DNA from: Enterobacter chuandaensis
Lineage (GTDB): Bacteria > Pseudomonadota > Gammaproteobacteria > Enterobacterales > Enterobacteriaceae
Length of the DNA stretch: 64,000 nucleotides
Direction: 5' to 3'
NCBI RefSeq assembly: GCF_003594915.1
Contig: NZ_QZCS01000001.1
Coordinates: 310,001 to 374,000 of the forward strand
Positions within the stretch are counted from its first letter, which is position 1. Each line of letters begins with the position of its first letter. The position numbers and the translations under genes are program-made. The notes beneath the pieces were generated by a model. It ran no database searches and had not been told where the DNA came from. It was given only the letters and a program-made list of their open reading frames with translations. This document shows positions 12,325 to 23,724 of this stretch, one piece after another.

Positions 12325-12345
12325 CTTATACGTTCAACGTATAAG
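12325..12345. promoter_or_regulatory. Perfect 21-bp palindromic operator between LysR and MFS genes
   Basis: CTTATACGTT, a central C, then AACGTATAAG: ten perfectly paired bases on each side of one base. It contains the LysR T-N11-A pattern (T12329 to A12341). It sits 11 nt upstream of the LysR start and 79 nt before the exporter start. There is no T run, so it is an operator rather than a terminator. Binding by the adjacent LysR protein is inferred. Confidence 0.75.
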
Positions 12346-12423
12346 CGTTTTACCACCAGGCCCGCTACCGCCGCAAGGCGTAGTGATAAAAAATAGCCAC
12401 ACACGATGAATGAGGAACATCTT

Positions 12424-13638
12424 ATGAACACAACAACCGCCGCCCATGCCGTAAGCCGCTGGGTCATCTTAATGCTGGCGCTCGGTGCGGGCTTCAGCGT
12501 GGCATCCATCTATTATGCCCAGCCGCTGCTGCCGCTGATGGGCGCAGACCTTCACCTGAGCATCGAAGGAATGGGCATGGTCCCGACGCTTACCCAGGCG
12601 GGATATGCCCTGGGGATCCTGTTCCTGCTGCCGCTCGGCGACCGCCACGACCGCAGAACATTGATTCTGTTTAAAAGTGCGGCCCTGGCGCTGTTCCTGC
12701 TGGGCTGTAGCCTGACCGGACAGATCCACTCTCTGCTGCTGGCAAGTTTGCTCATCGGCATGGCCGCCACCATGGCGCAGGATATTGTCCCGGCTGCGGC
12801 GATCCTTGCACCGGAAGGCAAACAGGGGAAAACCGTGGGTACGGTGATGACCGGTCTGCTGCTGGGCATTTTGCTCTCCAGAACCGTCAGCGGCGTGGTG
12901 GGCGAAGCGTTTGGCTGGCGCGTGATGTACCAGCTGGCCGCGGCGAGTATTGCCTTTATCGGCGTGGTGATGTGGGTCGTACTCCCTCGTTTCGCCATTC
13001 ACTCCACGCTGAGCTATCCCGCTCTGCTGCGCTCCATGGAACATCTGTGGCGTCGTTATCCCGCTCTGCGCCGTGCCGCGCTGGCACAGGGTTTTCTGTC
13101 GATAGCCTTTAGCGCCTTCTGGTCTACCCTTGCGGTCATGCTGCTGGAACGCTATCACCTCGGGAGTGCCGTCGCCGGTGGTTTTGGTATCGCAGGTGCA
13201 GCCGGTGCGTTAGCAGCTCCACTGGCGGGCGGCCTGGCGGATAAGCTGGGTGCCGGAAAAGTCACACAGCTTGGTGCCGTCCTCGTGACCGTTTCGTTTG
13301 CCCTGATGTTCCTGATGCCCGCCCTGGGGGTTCACGGACAGCTGATCCTGATTGCCGTCTCTGCCATCGGCTTCGATCTGGGCCTCCAGTCCAGCCTGGT
13401 CGCGCACCAGAATCTGGTCTACAGCCTTGAACCACAGGCGCGGGGTCGCCTGAACGCCCTGCTCTTTACGGTGATCTTTATCGGCATGGCGCTGGGTTCC
13501 GCGTTGGGCAGCAATATTTACACGCTGGCTGGCTGGACGGGTGTGGTGGCGCTGGCAACGGTCTGCGGCATCATTGCGCTGGCAATCCGTATGATTGAAA
13601 GCGCGCGCGTCGCCTCAGCACCAGCAGAAATGGCGTAA
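12424..13638 (+). CDS. MFS transporter, putative drug/metabolite exporter
   Basis: 404-residue integral membrane protein of the major facilitator superfamily with about 12 membrane segments. The motif between segments 2 and 3 reads LGDRHDRRTLI, the MFS motif A region. GAGGA at 12412-12416 favours the ATG at 12424 (MNTTTAAHAVSRW) over the one at 12406. Similarity in style is to YnfM/sugar-efflux-type exporters. The substrate is unknown. The divergent LysR gene suggests an inducible efflux system. Confidence 0.9.
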   Translation: MNTTTAAHAVSRWVILMLALGAGFSVASIYYAQPLLPLMGADLHLSIEGMGMVPTLTQAGYALGILFLLPLGDRHDRRTLILFKSAALALFLLGCSLTGQIHSLLLASLLIGMAATMAQDIVPAAAILAPEGKQGKTVGTVMTGLLLGILLSRTVSGVVGEAFGWRVMYQLAAASIAFIGVVMWVVLPRFAIHSTLSYPALLRSMEHLWRRYPALRRAALAQGFLSIAFSAFWSTLAVMLLERYHLGSAVAGGFGIAGAAGALAAPLAGGLADKLGAGKVTQLGAVLVTVSFALMFLMPALGVHGQLILIAVSAIGFDLGLQSSLVAHQNLVYSLEPQARGRLNALLFTVIFIGMALGSALGSNIYTLAGWTGVVALATVCGIIALAIRMIESARVASAPAEMA

Positions 13639-13667
13639 AAAAATGCCCAATCCAGACGGATTGGGCA
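13637..13667 (-). terminator. Terminator of the flgBCDEFGHIJKL run
   Basis: A perfect 10-bp stem (13644-13653 with 13658-13667, loop AGAC) is followed on the minus strand by seven T residues (A run 13637-13643). It is 46 nt after the flgL stop. The plus strand lacks a T run, so it mainly serves flgL but may also affect the MFS transcript. Confidence 0.88.
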
Positions 13668-13712
13668 GTAAAACATGCCCAGTTTCAAGACATGTTCCAA
13701 GAGGTCAAGATG

Positions 13713-14666
13713 TTATTTGTTCAGCTGGAACAGAGACATGCCCTGCATATCGCTAAACGCTTTATAAGAGGCCTGCAGAGCCGCCTGCTGCATGGTGTAA
13801 GAGGAAATCGCTTCGTTCCAGTCCACGTCCACCAGGTCGCTCATCTGCTTAGTCTGACCCAGCGCGCGGTCGTCACCCAGGGTATCGAGTTTTTCCAGCT
13901 CGTTCAGCTTGGTACCCACATCCGCAACGACCGTCAGGACGTTGTTCTGCGCGTTTTTAATACCGATCTGCGCGTTGGAAATCACCTGGCCTTGCGCGGC
14001 GGCCGCGGCCGGATCGTTCTCAATCGGCGTCTTCAGCGAAGCAATGGCGGAATCAAGGATTTTAAACATGTTGGTATCGCCATAGCCCCCGCCCGGCAGC
14101 TCTTCCGCATTACTGGTAATGCTCTCGAAGATCTGCTGGCCGGTATGGCTGATCGCCATATTTCGCGCCGTATCGACCTGCTGAGTGATCGCCTCAGCGC
14201 CGCCATTGTAGGTGCCGCTCACGGCATCAAACGGAGCGCTCTCGGTCTTGTAACCCGCAAAGATAAAGCGACCATTGCCATCCGTCGTGTTAGCCAGGTT
14301 CATCAGCTGATCGCGGATCCCCTGAATATCGGTCGCCAGAGAGAGACGGTCGTCATCGCTTAAGGTGCCGTTTGACGCGTAAACCAGCTTCTCACGCACG
14401 CTTGATAACGCCGTGTTCACCTGGGTCAGCACGTTATCTTCCAGCGACACTTTTTGCGTGGCAAAGGTGCGCGCTAACGCGAACTGGCTGTTTTGAGACT
14501 GAGATTGCGACAGAACAATAGACTGTGAAGCCGCGATAGGATCGTCCGACGGACGGTTAACGCGCTTGCCGGTGGACATTTGTTCACCATAGCTCAGCCA
14601 TCTGCTCTGGGAATCGGTGATCCCGCGCATGTTCTGCTCATACATCATCTGGGTGCTAATACGCAT
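13713..14666 (-). CDS. flgL: Flagellar hook-filament junction protein FlgL
   Basis: Second hook-associated protein (HAP3), joining hook (via FlgK) to flagellin. It has 317 residues, the family length. The N-terminus MRISTQMMYEQNMRGI and the flagellin-like C-terminal helix (ALQASYKAFSDMQGMSLFQLNK) form the conserved paired terminal coiled coils. It is exported by the flagellar type III system without a cleaved signal. Last gene of the flgBCDEFGHIJKL run; probably transcribed with flgK from the sigma-28 promoter at 16364. Confidence 0.98.
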   Translation of the reverse strand: MRISTQMMYEQNMRGITDSQSRWLSYGEQMSTGKRVNRPSDDPIAASQSIVLSQSQSQNSQFALARTFATQKVSLEDNVLTQVNTALSSVREKLVYASNGTLSDDDRLSLATDIQGIRDQLMNLANTTDGNGRFIFAGYKTESAPFDAVSGTYNGGAEAITQQVDTARNMAISHTGQQIFESITSNAEELPGGGYGDTNMFKILDSAIASLKTPIENDPAAAAAQGQVISNAQIGIKNAQNNVLTVVADVGTKLNELEKLDTLGDDRALGQTKQMSDLVDVDWNEAISSYTMQQAALQASYKAFSDMQGMSLFQLNK

Positions 14667-14680
14667 TTTTCACCTCAACC

Positions 14681-16321
14681 TTAACGAATGTTGATAATTG
14701 CATCGAAGAGCGTACTGGCAGTCTGAAGCACCTGCGCGTTGGCGAGGTAATACTGCTGATAACGCTGCAGGTTGCCATACTCTTCGTCGAGGTTTACCCC
14801 GGAGATGGTCTGCTGCTGCTTAATTAACTGCGTTTCCACATTGGCTTTCGTCTGGCTGCTTACCTTCAGTGAAGCGGTGGTGCTCCCCACGGTGCTCACC
14901 AGCGAGGCGTAGGCATCGTTGAAGGTTTTGTTTCCGCCAACCACTTTGCTGTTTTGCAGATCCAGCATTTTCTGCCCGTTGCGGTTGTCGCTCTCACCGC
15001 CGTTCTGCACCGAGGCCATGGCCAGTTTGGACTCGTCGCTGATGGACAGTTCCATGTTCATGATGACGTCGGACACAGGCTTCACGGTAAAGCTGTCTTT
15101 GGCGTTAGCCGAACCGCTGACGTTCACGTTGAGACCGTCAAACGACAGATTGCCGCTGGCATCCGGGCTCATCGTAAAGCTGGTCTTGTCCGACGTGCGG
15201 GTGATGGTCCAGTCGGTGCCGTTAAACTGCAGCTTATAATCCGTTGCCTGAACTTTGGTGCTGTCCGCAACGGTGGCATTGACGACAGCCGTGCCGCTAT
15301 TTTTGCTGTTGGAAAGCACAGCCGGAGAACCAAAGCCGAACAGTTTACCGCCCGCATCGCCGTTCGCATCAAAACCGGCCTCATGCTGCTTATTCATTGC
15401 GTCAGCAAACGCCAGCGCCATCTGGTTCAGGGTGTTACGAGCCTTGTCCAGATCTTCCGCGCGGAAGGTGAGCAAACCACCTAACGAACCGGTGGTGATC
15501 ATCTTTTCCGGGATCTCGACATTACCCGCAACCTCATCGACGTAGGCGATAGTGGTACGGGAAGGATCGGCGCTGGACTTCACGGCAGCCAGCTGGTTAG
15601 CTTTGCTGCCCTGCACCAGGCTGTAGCCGTTGCCGAAAGAGATGTTAAACGTGCCGCTATCCTGAACCGAAACTTCCACACCCACGATTTTGTTCAGCTC
15701 GTTGACGAGCTGATCGCGCTGGTCGAGCAGATCGTTAGGTGATGCGCCCGCGCCGACGCCGGTGAGGCGGGAAATCTGATCGTTCAGATTGGCAATCTGT
15801 TTGGCATAGTTGTTGATCTGCGAAACGCTGGTCCCGATCGCCGTATTCACCTGCGTATCCTGATCGCGGAGATACTGATCGTTGGTTTTGAACTGATTGA
15901 CCAGGCCGCCCGCTTTTCCCAGCACCGTCTGACGTGCAGCCGGGTCTTCCGCGTTGCTCACCAGCGTTTGCAGGCTTTTAAAGAAATCCTGCAGGGTGGT
16001 GGAAAGGGAATTGGTGGTATCGGAGAGCACATCGTCAATTTTTGACATTTGCTGATAGCGCGTCGTCAGGCCGCTGCTCTGGGTCTGCGCGGCGCGCAGC
16101 TGGTTGGTGATGAAAGCGTCATATTCACGCTGGACACCGGAGACATACACCCCGTTACCCACCCAGCCACCGCCGGTCAGCGTGCTGTTAGATGCACCCA
16201 GCACCGTCGTCTGGCGGGTGTAACCTGCCACGTTATAGCTTGAAATATTATTACTGACGGTATTGAGTGCCGACTGCGCGGCACTGAGGCCACTCATGGC
16301 GCTGTTAATCAAACTGGACAT
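14681..16321 (-). CDS. flgK: Flagellar hook-associated protein FlgK
   Basis: First hook-filament junction protein (HAP1). From ATG 16321-16319 it reads MSSLINSAMSGLSAAQSALNTVSNNISSYNVAGYTRQ, the classic rod/hook N-terminal motif, and gives 546 residues, about E. coli length. An upstream in-frame start would add nine residues of non-conserved sequence. The C-terminus (YGNLQRYQQYYLANAQVLQTASTLFDAIINIR) pairs with the N-terminus in the D0 coiled coil. The central region diverges from E. coli, as expected for its surface domain. Confidence 0.97.
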   Translation of the reverse strand: MSSLINSAMSGLSAAQSALNTVSNNISSYNVAGYTRQTTVLGASNSTLTGGGWVGNGVYVSGVQREYDAFITNQLRAAQTQSSGLTTRYQQMSKIDDVLSDTTNSLSTTLQDFFKSLQTLVSNAEDPAARQTVLGKAGGLVNQFKTNDQYLRDQDTQVNTAIGTSVSQINNYAKQIANLNDQISRLTGVGAGASPNDLLDQRDQLVNELNKIVGVEVSVQDSGTFNISFGNGYSLVQGSKANQLAAVKSSADPSRTTIAYVDEVAGNVEIPEKMITTGSLGGLLTFRAEDLDKARNTLNQMALAFADAMNKQHEAGFDANGDAGGKLFGFGSPAVLSNSKNSGTAVVNATVADSTKVQATDYKLQFNGTDWTITRTSDKTSFTMSPDASGNLSFDGLNVNVSGSANAKDSFTVKPVSDVIMNMELSISDESKLAMASVQNGGESDNRNGQKMLDLQNSKVVGGNKTFNDAYASLVSTVGSTTASLKVSSQTKANVETQLIKQQQTISGVNLDEEYGNLQRYQQYYLANAQVLQTASTLFDAIINIR

Positions 16322-16363
16322 GGGGGTTCCTTTTATACGTTCAGACACGAGTCCTGATGAAGG

Positions 16364-16390
16364 TTATCGGCAACCTCCACCGGGACTTGA
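16364..16390 (-). promoter_or_regulatory. Sigma-28 (FliA) promoter of flgKL
   Basis: On the minus strand TCAAGTCC, 11 nt, then GCCGATAA (consensus TAAAGTTT-N11-GCCGATAA). It lies 43 nt upstream of the flgK start, with spacing exactly that of FliA promoters. This agrees with the known late-class expression of flgKL. Confidence 0.85.
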
Positions 16391-16396
16391 GAACTT

Positions 16397-17350
16397 TCAG
16401 AACAGATTTTCGATATCTGTGCTATAGGCTTTGCTGACCTTCTCGCCCATGGATTTCAGCTGCTGGATCATGCTGGTGAGCTTGCGCGCGTAGTTCGGGT
16501 CGGTCGCGTAGCCCGCGTTTTGCAGTGCCTGAGCGCCCTGCTCCGCCGTTGCCGCCTGCGTAACGGCGGTATAACGCGGATTTCGGCTCAGCAGACCCAC
16601 ATAATCCGACAACGCTTCCAGATAAGAGCTGTAAACGCGGAATTTGGCTTTCACCTTCACCGCCGCGCCGTTCTCGTATTCCGTGGTCGTGATCTCGGTG
16701 GTCGGCCCCTTCCAGCTGGAGGTGGCCTTCACGCCGAAGATGTTGAAGCTCGGGTCGCCGTTTTCCTTGCGGATCTGGCGCTGGCCCCAGCCCGACTCAA
16801 GCGCGGCCTGGGCCAGAATCAGGTGGTGAGGCACGCCGCTCTGTTCACTGGCCAGTCGCGCAGGCAGAGAAAGCTGCGCCAGGAAGTCTTTGCTGTCACC
16901 GGAAAGCGCCTCATCGCCGCCGCCGGTTGCCTTCGGTATCGCTTTACGCACCATCTGCGTCAGCGCCTGGTTCTGATAACTGGTCACCGTTTCCAGGTCG
17001 AACTTCATCGGCACCTGCTGCGGCTGAGCTTCTGGCGCAATACCCTGTGCGGCGGCGGTCTGTTTGACAATCATGTCAGCCAGACCGAGGCCTTTACCGG
17101 CGGTCATCTGCTGCGCAATCTGCTGGTCATACATGCTGGTGTAAAGACGCGTTGAATCGCTGCTGAACATTCCGTCTTTCGGCAGGGTTTCACGCATGCT
17201 TTTCAGCATCATCTGTACAAACATCCCTTCCACCTGGCGGGCAACCGGGCGGATATTCGCCGCCGGGTCTTTGCCTGCTTTGGATTTCAGTTCGTTCAGC
17301 GACTGGGCGTCCCAGGCGGCACTGGTCAACAGTTTGCTATCGGTCAGCAT
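16397..17350 (-). CDS. flgJ: Flagellar rod cap and peptidoglycan hydrolase FlgJ
   Basis: Bifunctional periplasmic protein of 317 residues. The N-terminal half (about 1-150) is the rod-capping scaffold, containing the conserved VEGMFVQMMLKSMRETLP. The C-terminal half (about 150-310) is a glucosaminidase domain that opens the peptidoglycan for the rod; its glutamate is in LILAQAALESGWGQ. The start overlaps the flgI stop by one base (TGATG), implying translational coupling. Confidence 0.97.
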   Translation of the reverse strand: MLTDSKLLTSAAWDAQSLNELKSKAGKDPAANIRPVARQVEGMFVQMMLKSMRETLPKDGMFSSDSTRLYTSMYDQQIAQQMTAGKGLGLADMIVKQTAAAQGIAPEAQPQQVPMKFDLETVTSYQNQALTQMVRKAIPKATGGGDEALSGDSKDFLAQLSLPARLASEQSGVPHHLILAQAALESGWGQRQIRKENGDPSFNIFGVKATSSWKGPTTEITTTEYENGAAVKVKAKFRVYSSYLEALSDYVGLLSRNPRYTAVTQAATAEQGAQALQNAGYATDPNYARKLTSMIQQLKSMGEKVSKAYSTDIENLF

Positions 17351-18447
17351 CAGATGATTTCCAGTTTGGCGCGCAGGCAGCCCGCGCTTTGCATGGATTG
17401 CAGAATCGACATCAGATCCATCGGCGTGGCACCCAGCGCGTTCAGGGCGCGCACCACGCTGTTCAGGTTGGCGCTGGAGCGCACGCTCTGCAGGGAACCG
17501 CCGCTCTGACGCAAATCAATCTGCGTTTGCGGCGTCACCACCGTCTGGCCACCGCCAAACGGCGTGTCAGGCTGGCTGACGTTGGCAGAACGGTTAACCG
17601 TCACCGACAGGTTACCCTGCGCCACGGCGCAGCTATCCAGCGACACTTCCCGGTTCATCACTACCGATCCCGTACGGGAGTTGATGATCACTTTGGCATC
17701 CTGCACCGAGACGTTCACTTCCATATTCTGGATATCTGCCAGCATGCGCACCTGGTTGCTGCTGCCAGTCGAGGTGCGGATCTGCACGGTACGCGCATCC
17801 AGCGCCGTCGCATTACCGTAGCCGCGGTTGCGGTTGATGGTGTCCGCAATCTGCTGCGCCATCGTGAAGTCTTCATTATTCAGCTGCAGGTTGATGGTGT
17901 TGCTCGCACCAAACTGAGTCGGCAGTTCACGCTCGATGATCGCACCGTTGGTGATGCGCCCGCCGTTCAGCTGGTTCACCTGCACGCTGCTTCCGCCAGC
18001 GGATGCGCCTGCACCGCCAACCAGAATGTTGCCCTGCGCCAGCGCGTAGACCTGGCTGTCGACGCCTTTCAGCGGGGTCATCAGCAGCGTACCGCCGCGC
18101 AGGCTTTTGGCGTTACCCATTGAAGAGACCACCACGTCAATGGTCTGCCCCTGGCGCGCAAACGCCGGGTAGGACGCAGTAACCATTACCGCGGCCACGT
18201 TTTTCAGCTGCATGTTAGTTCCCGCCGGCACGGTAATGCCGAGCTGGGAAAGCATGTTGTTTAAGCTTTGTGTGGTAAACGGCGTCTGGGTCGTCTGGTC
18301 ACCCGTGCCGTCCAGCCCCACGACCAGGCCATACCCAATCAGCGAGTTTTCGCGAACGCCCTGGACGCTGGTAAGATCGCGAATGCGGTCGGCCTGGGCA
18401 AACGTTGCAACAAGAACCAGCGCCGCGGCGAAGATCGATTTAAACAT
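17350..18447 (-). CDS. flgI: Flagellar P-ring protein FlgI
   Basis: Forms the P-ring bushing around the rod in the peptidoglycan layer. It has 365 residues, the usual length. A Sec signal peptide ([19 protein letters not shown]) is followed by [26 protein letters not shown], highly conserved in the family. Two cysteines (in DSCAVAQ and [12 protein letters not shown]) correspond to the disulphide-forming pair in E. coli. It is coupled to flgJ downstream and 12 nt from flgH upstream. Confidence 0.98.
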   Translation of the reverse strand: MFKSIFAAALVLVATFAQADRIRDLTSVQGVRENSLIGYGLVVGLDGTGDQTTQTPFTTQSLNNMLSQLGITVPAGTNMQLKNVAAVMVTASYPAFARQGQTIDVVVSSMGNAKSLRGGTLLMTPLKGVDSQVYALAQGNILVGGAGASAGGSSVQVNQLNGGRITNGAIIERELPTQFGASNTINLQLNNEDFTMAQQIADTINRNRGYGNATALDARTVQIRTSTGSSNQVRMLADIQNMEVNVSVQDAKVIINSRTGSVVMNREVSLDSCAVAQGNLSVTVNRSANVSQPDTPFGGGQTVVTPQTQIDLRQSGGSLQSVRSSANLNSVVRALNALGATPMDLMSILQSMQSAGCLRAKLEII

Positions 18448-18459
18448 GGGTCACCTCGC

Positions 18460-19158
18460 TTACATCGGCGATAAATTAAGGAAGAAGCGCTGCAGCCAAC
18501 CCATATTCTGCGCTTCATTAATGTAGCCGTTACCGACGTACTCAATGCGCGCATCCGCCACCTGCGTGGACGGAACGGTGTTGGTGCCGCTGATGGTGCG
18601 TGGATTCACCACGCCCGAGAAGCGAATGAATTCAGTGCCCTGGTTAATGGCGATCTGTTTTTCACCCACGACGTGTAAATTGCCGTTAACCAGCACCTGG
18701 TCAACCGTGACCGTCAGCGTACCGCTGAAGGTGTTGCTGGCGTTCGCGCCACCTTTACCGTTAAAGGTGTTGCCGCCGGAGGCCTCAACATCCGCACGGG
18801 CATTGCCGAACAGGCCCTGCAGATAGCGTGGAACGGTGTCGAAGCCAAAATTGGTTTTGCCATCGCGGCTGGCGTTCGCTGACGAGCTCTTGCTCGCGCT
18901 GACGTTTTCCTGCAGCACAATGGTCAGTGTATCGCCAACATTACGCGGGCGGCGATCTTCAAACAGCGGCTGATAACCGTAGTTAATCGGCTGCGCGGTC
19001 TGGAAAATGGAGCCGTTAACAACTGGCGCAGGGCCAGGAACGGGTTGGGCAGTCGTCGCACCCTGGACCAATGGTTTAGACGGGATCAAGGCACACCCGC
19101 TGAGGGTGACAGCCAGAACAGTCAATATCGGATAACGAAACGCCGCGTTTTTTTGCAT
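18460..19158 (-). CDS. flgH: Flagellar L-ring lipoprotein FlgH
   Basis: Outer-membrane L-ring subunit. From the ATG at 19158 it has 232 residues, exactly the E. coli length; an alternative start three codons upstream is less likely. The lipobox LSGCAL marks cleavage and lipidation at the cysteine. The conserved [31 protein letters not shown] block and the C-terminus [14 protein letters not shown] are intact. It lies between flgG and flgI in the standard order. Confidence 0.97.
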   Translation of the reverse strand: MQKNAAFRYPILTVLAVTLSGCALIPSKPLVQGATTAQPVPGPAPVVNGSIFQTAQPINYGYQPLFEDRRPRNVGDTLTIVLQENVSASKSSSANASRDGKTNFGFDTVPRYLQGLFGNARADVEASGGNTFNGKGGANASNTFSGTLTVTVDQVLVNGNLHVVGEKQIAINQGTEFIRFSGVVNPRTISGTNTVPSTQVADARIEYVGNGYINEAQNMGWLQRFFLNLSPM

Positions 19159-19215
19159 TGCCTTCATCTTCGAAAACAGGGAGCCGGTGCGGCGTTTACC
19201 GCACCGGGCTACACC

Positions 19216-20765
<1,550 letters not shown>

Positions 20766-20785
20766 TGCGCTTTCCTGTTAGCCGC

Positions 20786-21994
20786 TTAACGCAGGTTAAC
20801 CAGCGTGTTGAGGATCTGGTCCTGAGTCTTGATGGTCTGCGCGTTAGACTGATAGTTACGCTGCGCGACAATCATGTTCACCAGTTCTTTACTCAGGTCC
20901 ACGTTAGAGGCTTCCAGCGCGCCGTTGGTCAGCGTGCCGAAGTTACCGGTTCCCGCCGTACCCAGCAGCGCCACGCCGGAGGACTGGGTAGCCGACCAGA
21001 CGTTATCGCCTTCAGATTTCAGACCTTCGTTGTTGGCAAAGTTTGCCAGCACGATCTGGCCCAGCACCTGAGTCTGCTCGTTGGAGTAGTTCCCGACGAC
21101 GGTGCCGTCATCGTTAATCTGATAGCTCACCAGGTCGCCCGGCTTGAAGCCGTTCTGATTGGTCGCCACGATATTGTTCGCACCGGTGTTCTGCTGCATG
21201 GAGTTAGCAAAACTCATCGCGAAGGTCGCCGGGTCCGCACCCGGGATAGTCTCGGTAGTGATGTTGATGTTTCCACCACCAATCAACGTACCGTTATTAT
21301 CGAAGGTCAAGGTAGTGGCCACTGCCGCCGTGCTGCCTGCTACGCTGCCGTCCTGGGCATACACTTTCCAGGAGTTAGCCGGGGTCGCATCTTTGACGTA
21401 AAACAGGTTCATGTTGTGCGCATTACCCTGGCTATCAAAGACGGTTACCGTACCTTTTTTGTTGTAGGTATCCGGGTTGGCCGGATCGAAGGCTGCGGTT
21501 GGTGCGGCATCGGTAGAGTTGAGGTTAATCTGCTGGGAAGCCGTGGTGGTGGACTTCGCGGCCATCAGCGTGGTCGGGATATTAATCGCCTGTGGATTCG
21601 CACCGGTCTGGACCGTTGATGGCGTCCCGGCAACCGGATAACCCGTTAATTGCATCCCCTGCATGTTCACCAGGTTACGGTTTTCGTCCAGCTTGAACTG
21701 GCCGTTACGGCTGTAGAATACCGAGCCGTTTGCATCGACCATGCGGAAGAAACCGTTCTGGCTGATGGCAACGTCCAGACCACGACCGGTGTTGGTAGTC
21801 GTGCCGTCGGTAAAGTCCTGAGTGATGCCAGCAACTTTTACGCCCAGCCCCACTTTGGAACCGGCAAACATGTCTGCAAAGGATGCAGAACCGGATTTAA
21901 AACCATAGGTCGCGGAGTTGGCGATGTTGTTGCCAATGACGTCCAGGTTGGTGGCCGCAGCATTCAGGCCGCTGACCGCTTGAGAAAAGGCCAT
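20786..21994 (-). CDS. flgE: Flagellar hook protein FlgE
   Basis: Main subunit of the flagellar hook, the universal joint. It has 402 residues, as in E. coli. The N-terminus MAFSQAVSGLNAAATNLDVIGNNIANSATYGFKSG and the C-terminus SNVDLSKELVNMIVAQRNYQSNAQTIKTQDQILNTLVNLR form the core D0/D1 coiled coils, and the exposed middle domains vary more. Secreted through the flagellar type III system under control of the cap FlgD and ruler FliK. Confidence 0.99.
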   Translation of the reverse strand: MAFSQAVSGLNAAATNLDVIGNNIANSATYGFKSGSASFADMFAGSKVGLGVKVAGITQDFTDGTTTNTGRGLDVAISQNGFFRMVDANGSVFYSRNGQFKLDENRNLVNMQGMQLTGYPVAGTPSTVQTGANPQAINIPTTLMAAKSTTTASQQINLNSTDAAPTAAFDPANPDTYNKKGTVTVFDSQGNAHNMNLFYVKDATPANSWKVYAQDGSVAGSTAAVATTLTFDNNGTLIGGGNINITTETIPGADPATFAMSFANSMQQNTGANNIVATNQNGFKPGDLVSYQINDDGTVVGNYSNEQTQVLGQIVLANFANNEGLKSEGDNVWSATQSSGVALLGTAGTGNFGTLTNGALEASNVDLSKELVNMIVAQRNYQSNAQTIKTQDQILNTLVNLR

Positions 21995-22020
21995 GACTTA
22001 CTCCTGATAAGTGTTAAGGC

Positions 22021-22731
22021 TTAGATAATCTGCCGAACTTCGTCGAGTGTGGTGGTACCCGAGGTACCCAAATCCAGTTTGTTGCCGTCGCCCCCTTTAA
22101 TCACGCCCTGAACCAGCGCGAACTGCAGCGGCTGCGCCACCAGCTGGGTCGTCCCGTTGCTGGCGCTAATCGCGACTTTGTAGGAGCCATTTGGTGCTTT
22201 CGTGCCGTCGGTCAGGCTGCCATCCCAGGTAAAGGTGTGAACGCCCGCTTTCAGCTCGCCAATTTCAATGGTGCGTACTACCACGTTGTTGGCATCCGTG
22301 ATCGTTGCGGTAACCTTGTCAGCCGGTTGTTGCAACTCAACGCCGAACGGCGTTGTGGTGGTGGTCGACGTACCGTCGGTGGTGCTGGTGCCCGCCAGGA
22401 TCGTGGTTCCCGGGATCATCACCCCGTGACCAATCAGGCTTGCCGCCTGCAGAGACTGGGCGCTGTTAATCTGGCCGGAGACGGAACCGAGGGTCGTGTT
22501 CAGTTTCTCAATGCCGCTCACGGTACTGATCTGCGCAAGCTGCGTGGTCAGTTCGTTGTTCTGCATTGGGTTCGTGGGATCCTGATTCTTAAGCTGCGCC
22601 ACCAGCAGGGTCAGAAAGCTGCTCTGCAGATCGGAGGCATTGCTTCCCGTCAGGGAGCTGGAATTCGTCGAACTTTTGGTGTTGTTAACACCCGAGTTCG
22701 TCGGATCATTCACATTTACGGCGATGGACAT
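22021..22731 (-). CDS. flgD: Flagellar hook-assembly scaffolding protein FlgD
   Basis: Hook cap that lets FlgE polymerise and is later replaced by FlgK. It has 236 residues, near the E. coli length of 231. The conserved N-terminal segment FLTLLVAQLKNQDPTNPMQNNELTTQLAQISTV is present. A Ser/Thr-rich stretch at residues 15-35 and a short run of threonines (TSTTDGTSTTTTTP) account for the small length difference. It is followed closely by flgE. Confidence 0.97.
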   Translation of the reverse strand: MSIAVNVNDPTNSGVNNTKSSTNSSSLTGSNASDLQSSFLTLLVAQLKNQDPTNPMQNNELTTQLAQISTVSGIEKLNTTLGSVSGQINSAQSLQAASLIGHGVMIPGTTILAGTSTTDGTSTTTTTPFGVELQQPADKVTATITDANNVVVRTIEIGELKAGVHTFTWDGSLTDGTKAPNGSYKVAISASNGTTQLVAQPLQFALVQGVIKGGDGNKLDLGTSGTTTLDEVRQII

Positions 22732-22742
22732 GCATGTCTCCT

Positions 22743-23147
22743 TTACTGGCCGAGAGTGAGTGTTTTGAGCATCATGCTCTTCACGGTATTAAGCACTTCG
22801 ACGTTCGCCTGGTAGCTACGGGATGCCGACATGGAGTTCACCATCTCACCTACCACGTCCACGTTGGGCATCTTCACGTATCCGTTAGCGTCCGCGAGCG
22901 GGTTACCGGGCTCGTAGACCAGCTTGTCCGGCGCCTGGCTCTCAACCACATCAGACACCTTCACGCCGCCCGTTGCCGCGCCTGGCGCAGCATCAACCTG
23001 AAACACAACCTGTTTGGCACGATAAGGCTGTCCATCAGGTCCGGTCACGCTGTCGGCGTTCGCCAGGTTACTGGCCGCCACGTTCAGACGTTTGGACTGG
23101 GCGGTTAACGCCGAGCCGGCGATATCAAAAATATTCAGCAAGGCCAT
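22743..23147 (-). CDS. flgC: Flagellar proximal rod protein FlgC
   Basis: Proximal rod subunit of 134 residues, the invariant enterobacterial length. It carries the rod motif [34 protein letters not shown] and the C-terminal helix ([35 protein letters not shown]). Three bases separate it from flgB, so translation is probably coupled. Confidence 0.99.
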   Translation of the reverse strand: MALLNIFDIAGSALTAQSKRLNVAASNLANADSVTGPDGQPYRAKQVVFQVDAAPGAATGGVKVSDVVESQAPDKLVYEPGNPLADANGYVKMPNVDVVGEMVNSMSASRSYQANVEVLNTVKSMMLKTLTLGQ

Positions 23148-23150
23148 TTA

Positions 23151-23567
23151 TCAGTTGCCCCCCTGCAGGACGTTCATCATGCCTTTGATTTGTCCGCCGA
23201 GTAGGGTCAGGCCCGTCTGGTATTTCAGGCTGTTATCGGCAAACTGCGTACGCTCCCGGTCCATATCCACGGTGTTACCGTCGAGTGAAGGCTGGTCGGG
23301 AATGCGATAAAGTAAATCGGTCGCTGGCGCGGTCATCGCCTGAGCGGGAATATGGCGAGAGGATGTCATGGCAAGTGCAACACCCGTTCCTTCGGCACGT
23401 CCACGCTCCATCACCTTTTTAAGTTCACTGGAAAAATCAATATCGCGCGCCTGATACCCGGGCGTATCGGCGTTAGCGATGTTGGCGGCTAAAATCTCCT
23501 GCCGCTGGGCGCGTAAATTGAGCGCTTCCTGCTGAAAACGTAACGCGGCGTCGAGTTTATCGAGCAT
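23151..23567 (-). CDS. flgB: Flagellar proximal rod protein FlgB
   Basis: Proximal rod subunit and first gene of the flgB-L run; 138 residues, as in E. coli. The motif [27 protein letters not shown] is typical. The divergent gap to flgA (23568-23724) must hold the FlhDC-activated promoters of both directions, as in E. coli, though I could not place the binding site with confidence. Confidence 0.98.
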   Translation of the reverse strand: MLDKLDAALRFQQEALNLRAQRQEILAANIANADTPGYQARDIDFSSELKKVMERGRAEGTGVALAMTSSRHIPAQAMTAPATDLLYRIPDQPSLDGNTVDMDRERTQFADNSLKYQTGLTLLGGQIKGMMNVLQGGN

Positions 23568-23724
23568 GTCTCCTCCGCTGATGGCAAAATTTCAGTTCAC
23601 AGCTTAAATCTCACCCCGTCTCCCCTATCGACGGAATAAGCGCAAAATGCGTCGCTATTTATTCCGTTGATGCAAAACCACTGCAGGTAGAATTCACTCA
23701 ACTCTGGTAACGGTGGAACTTGCG

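Noticed and set aside
12315-12509. N-terminal extension of the LysR regulator to 377 residues
   Set aside because: It would overlap the divergent exporter start and cross the palindromic operator, and the added residues are unlike any LysR N-terminus.
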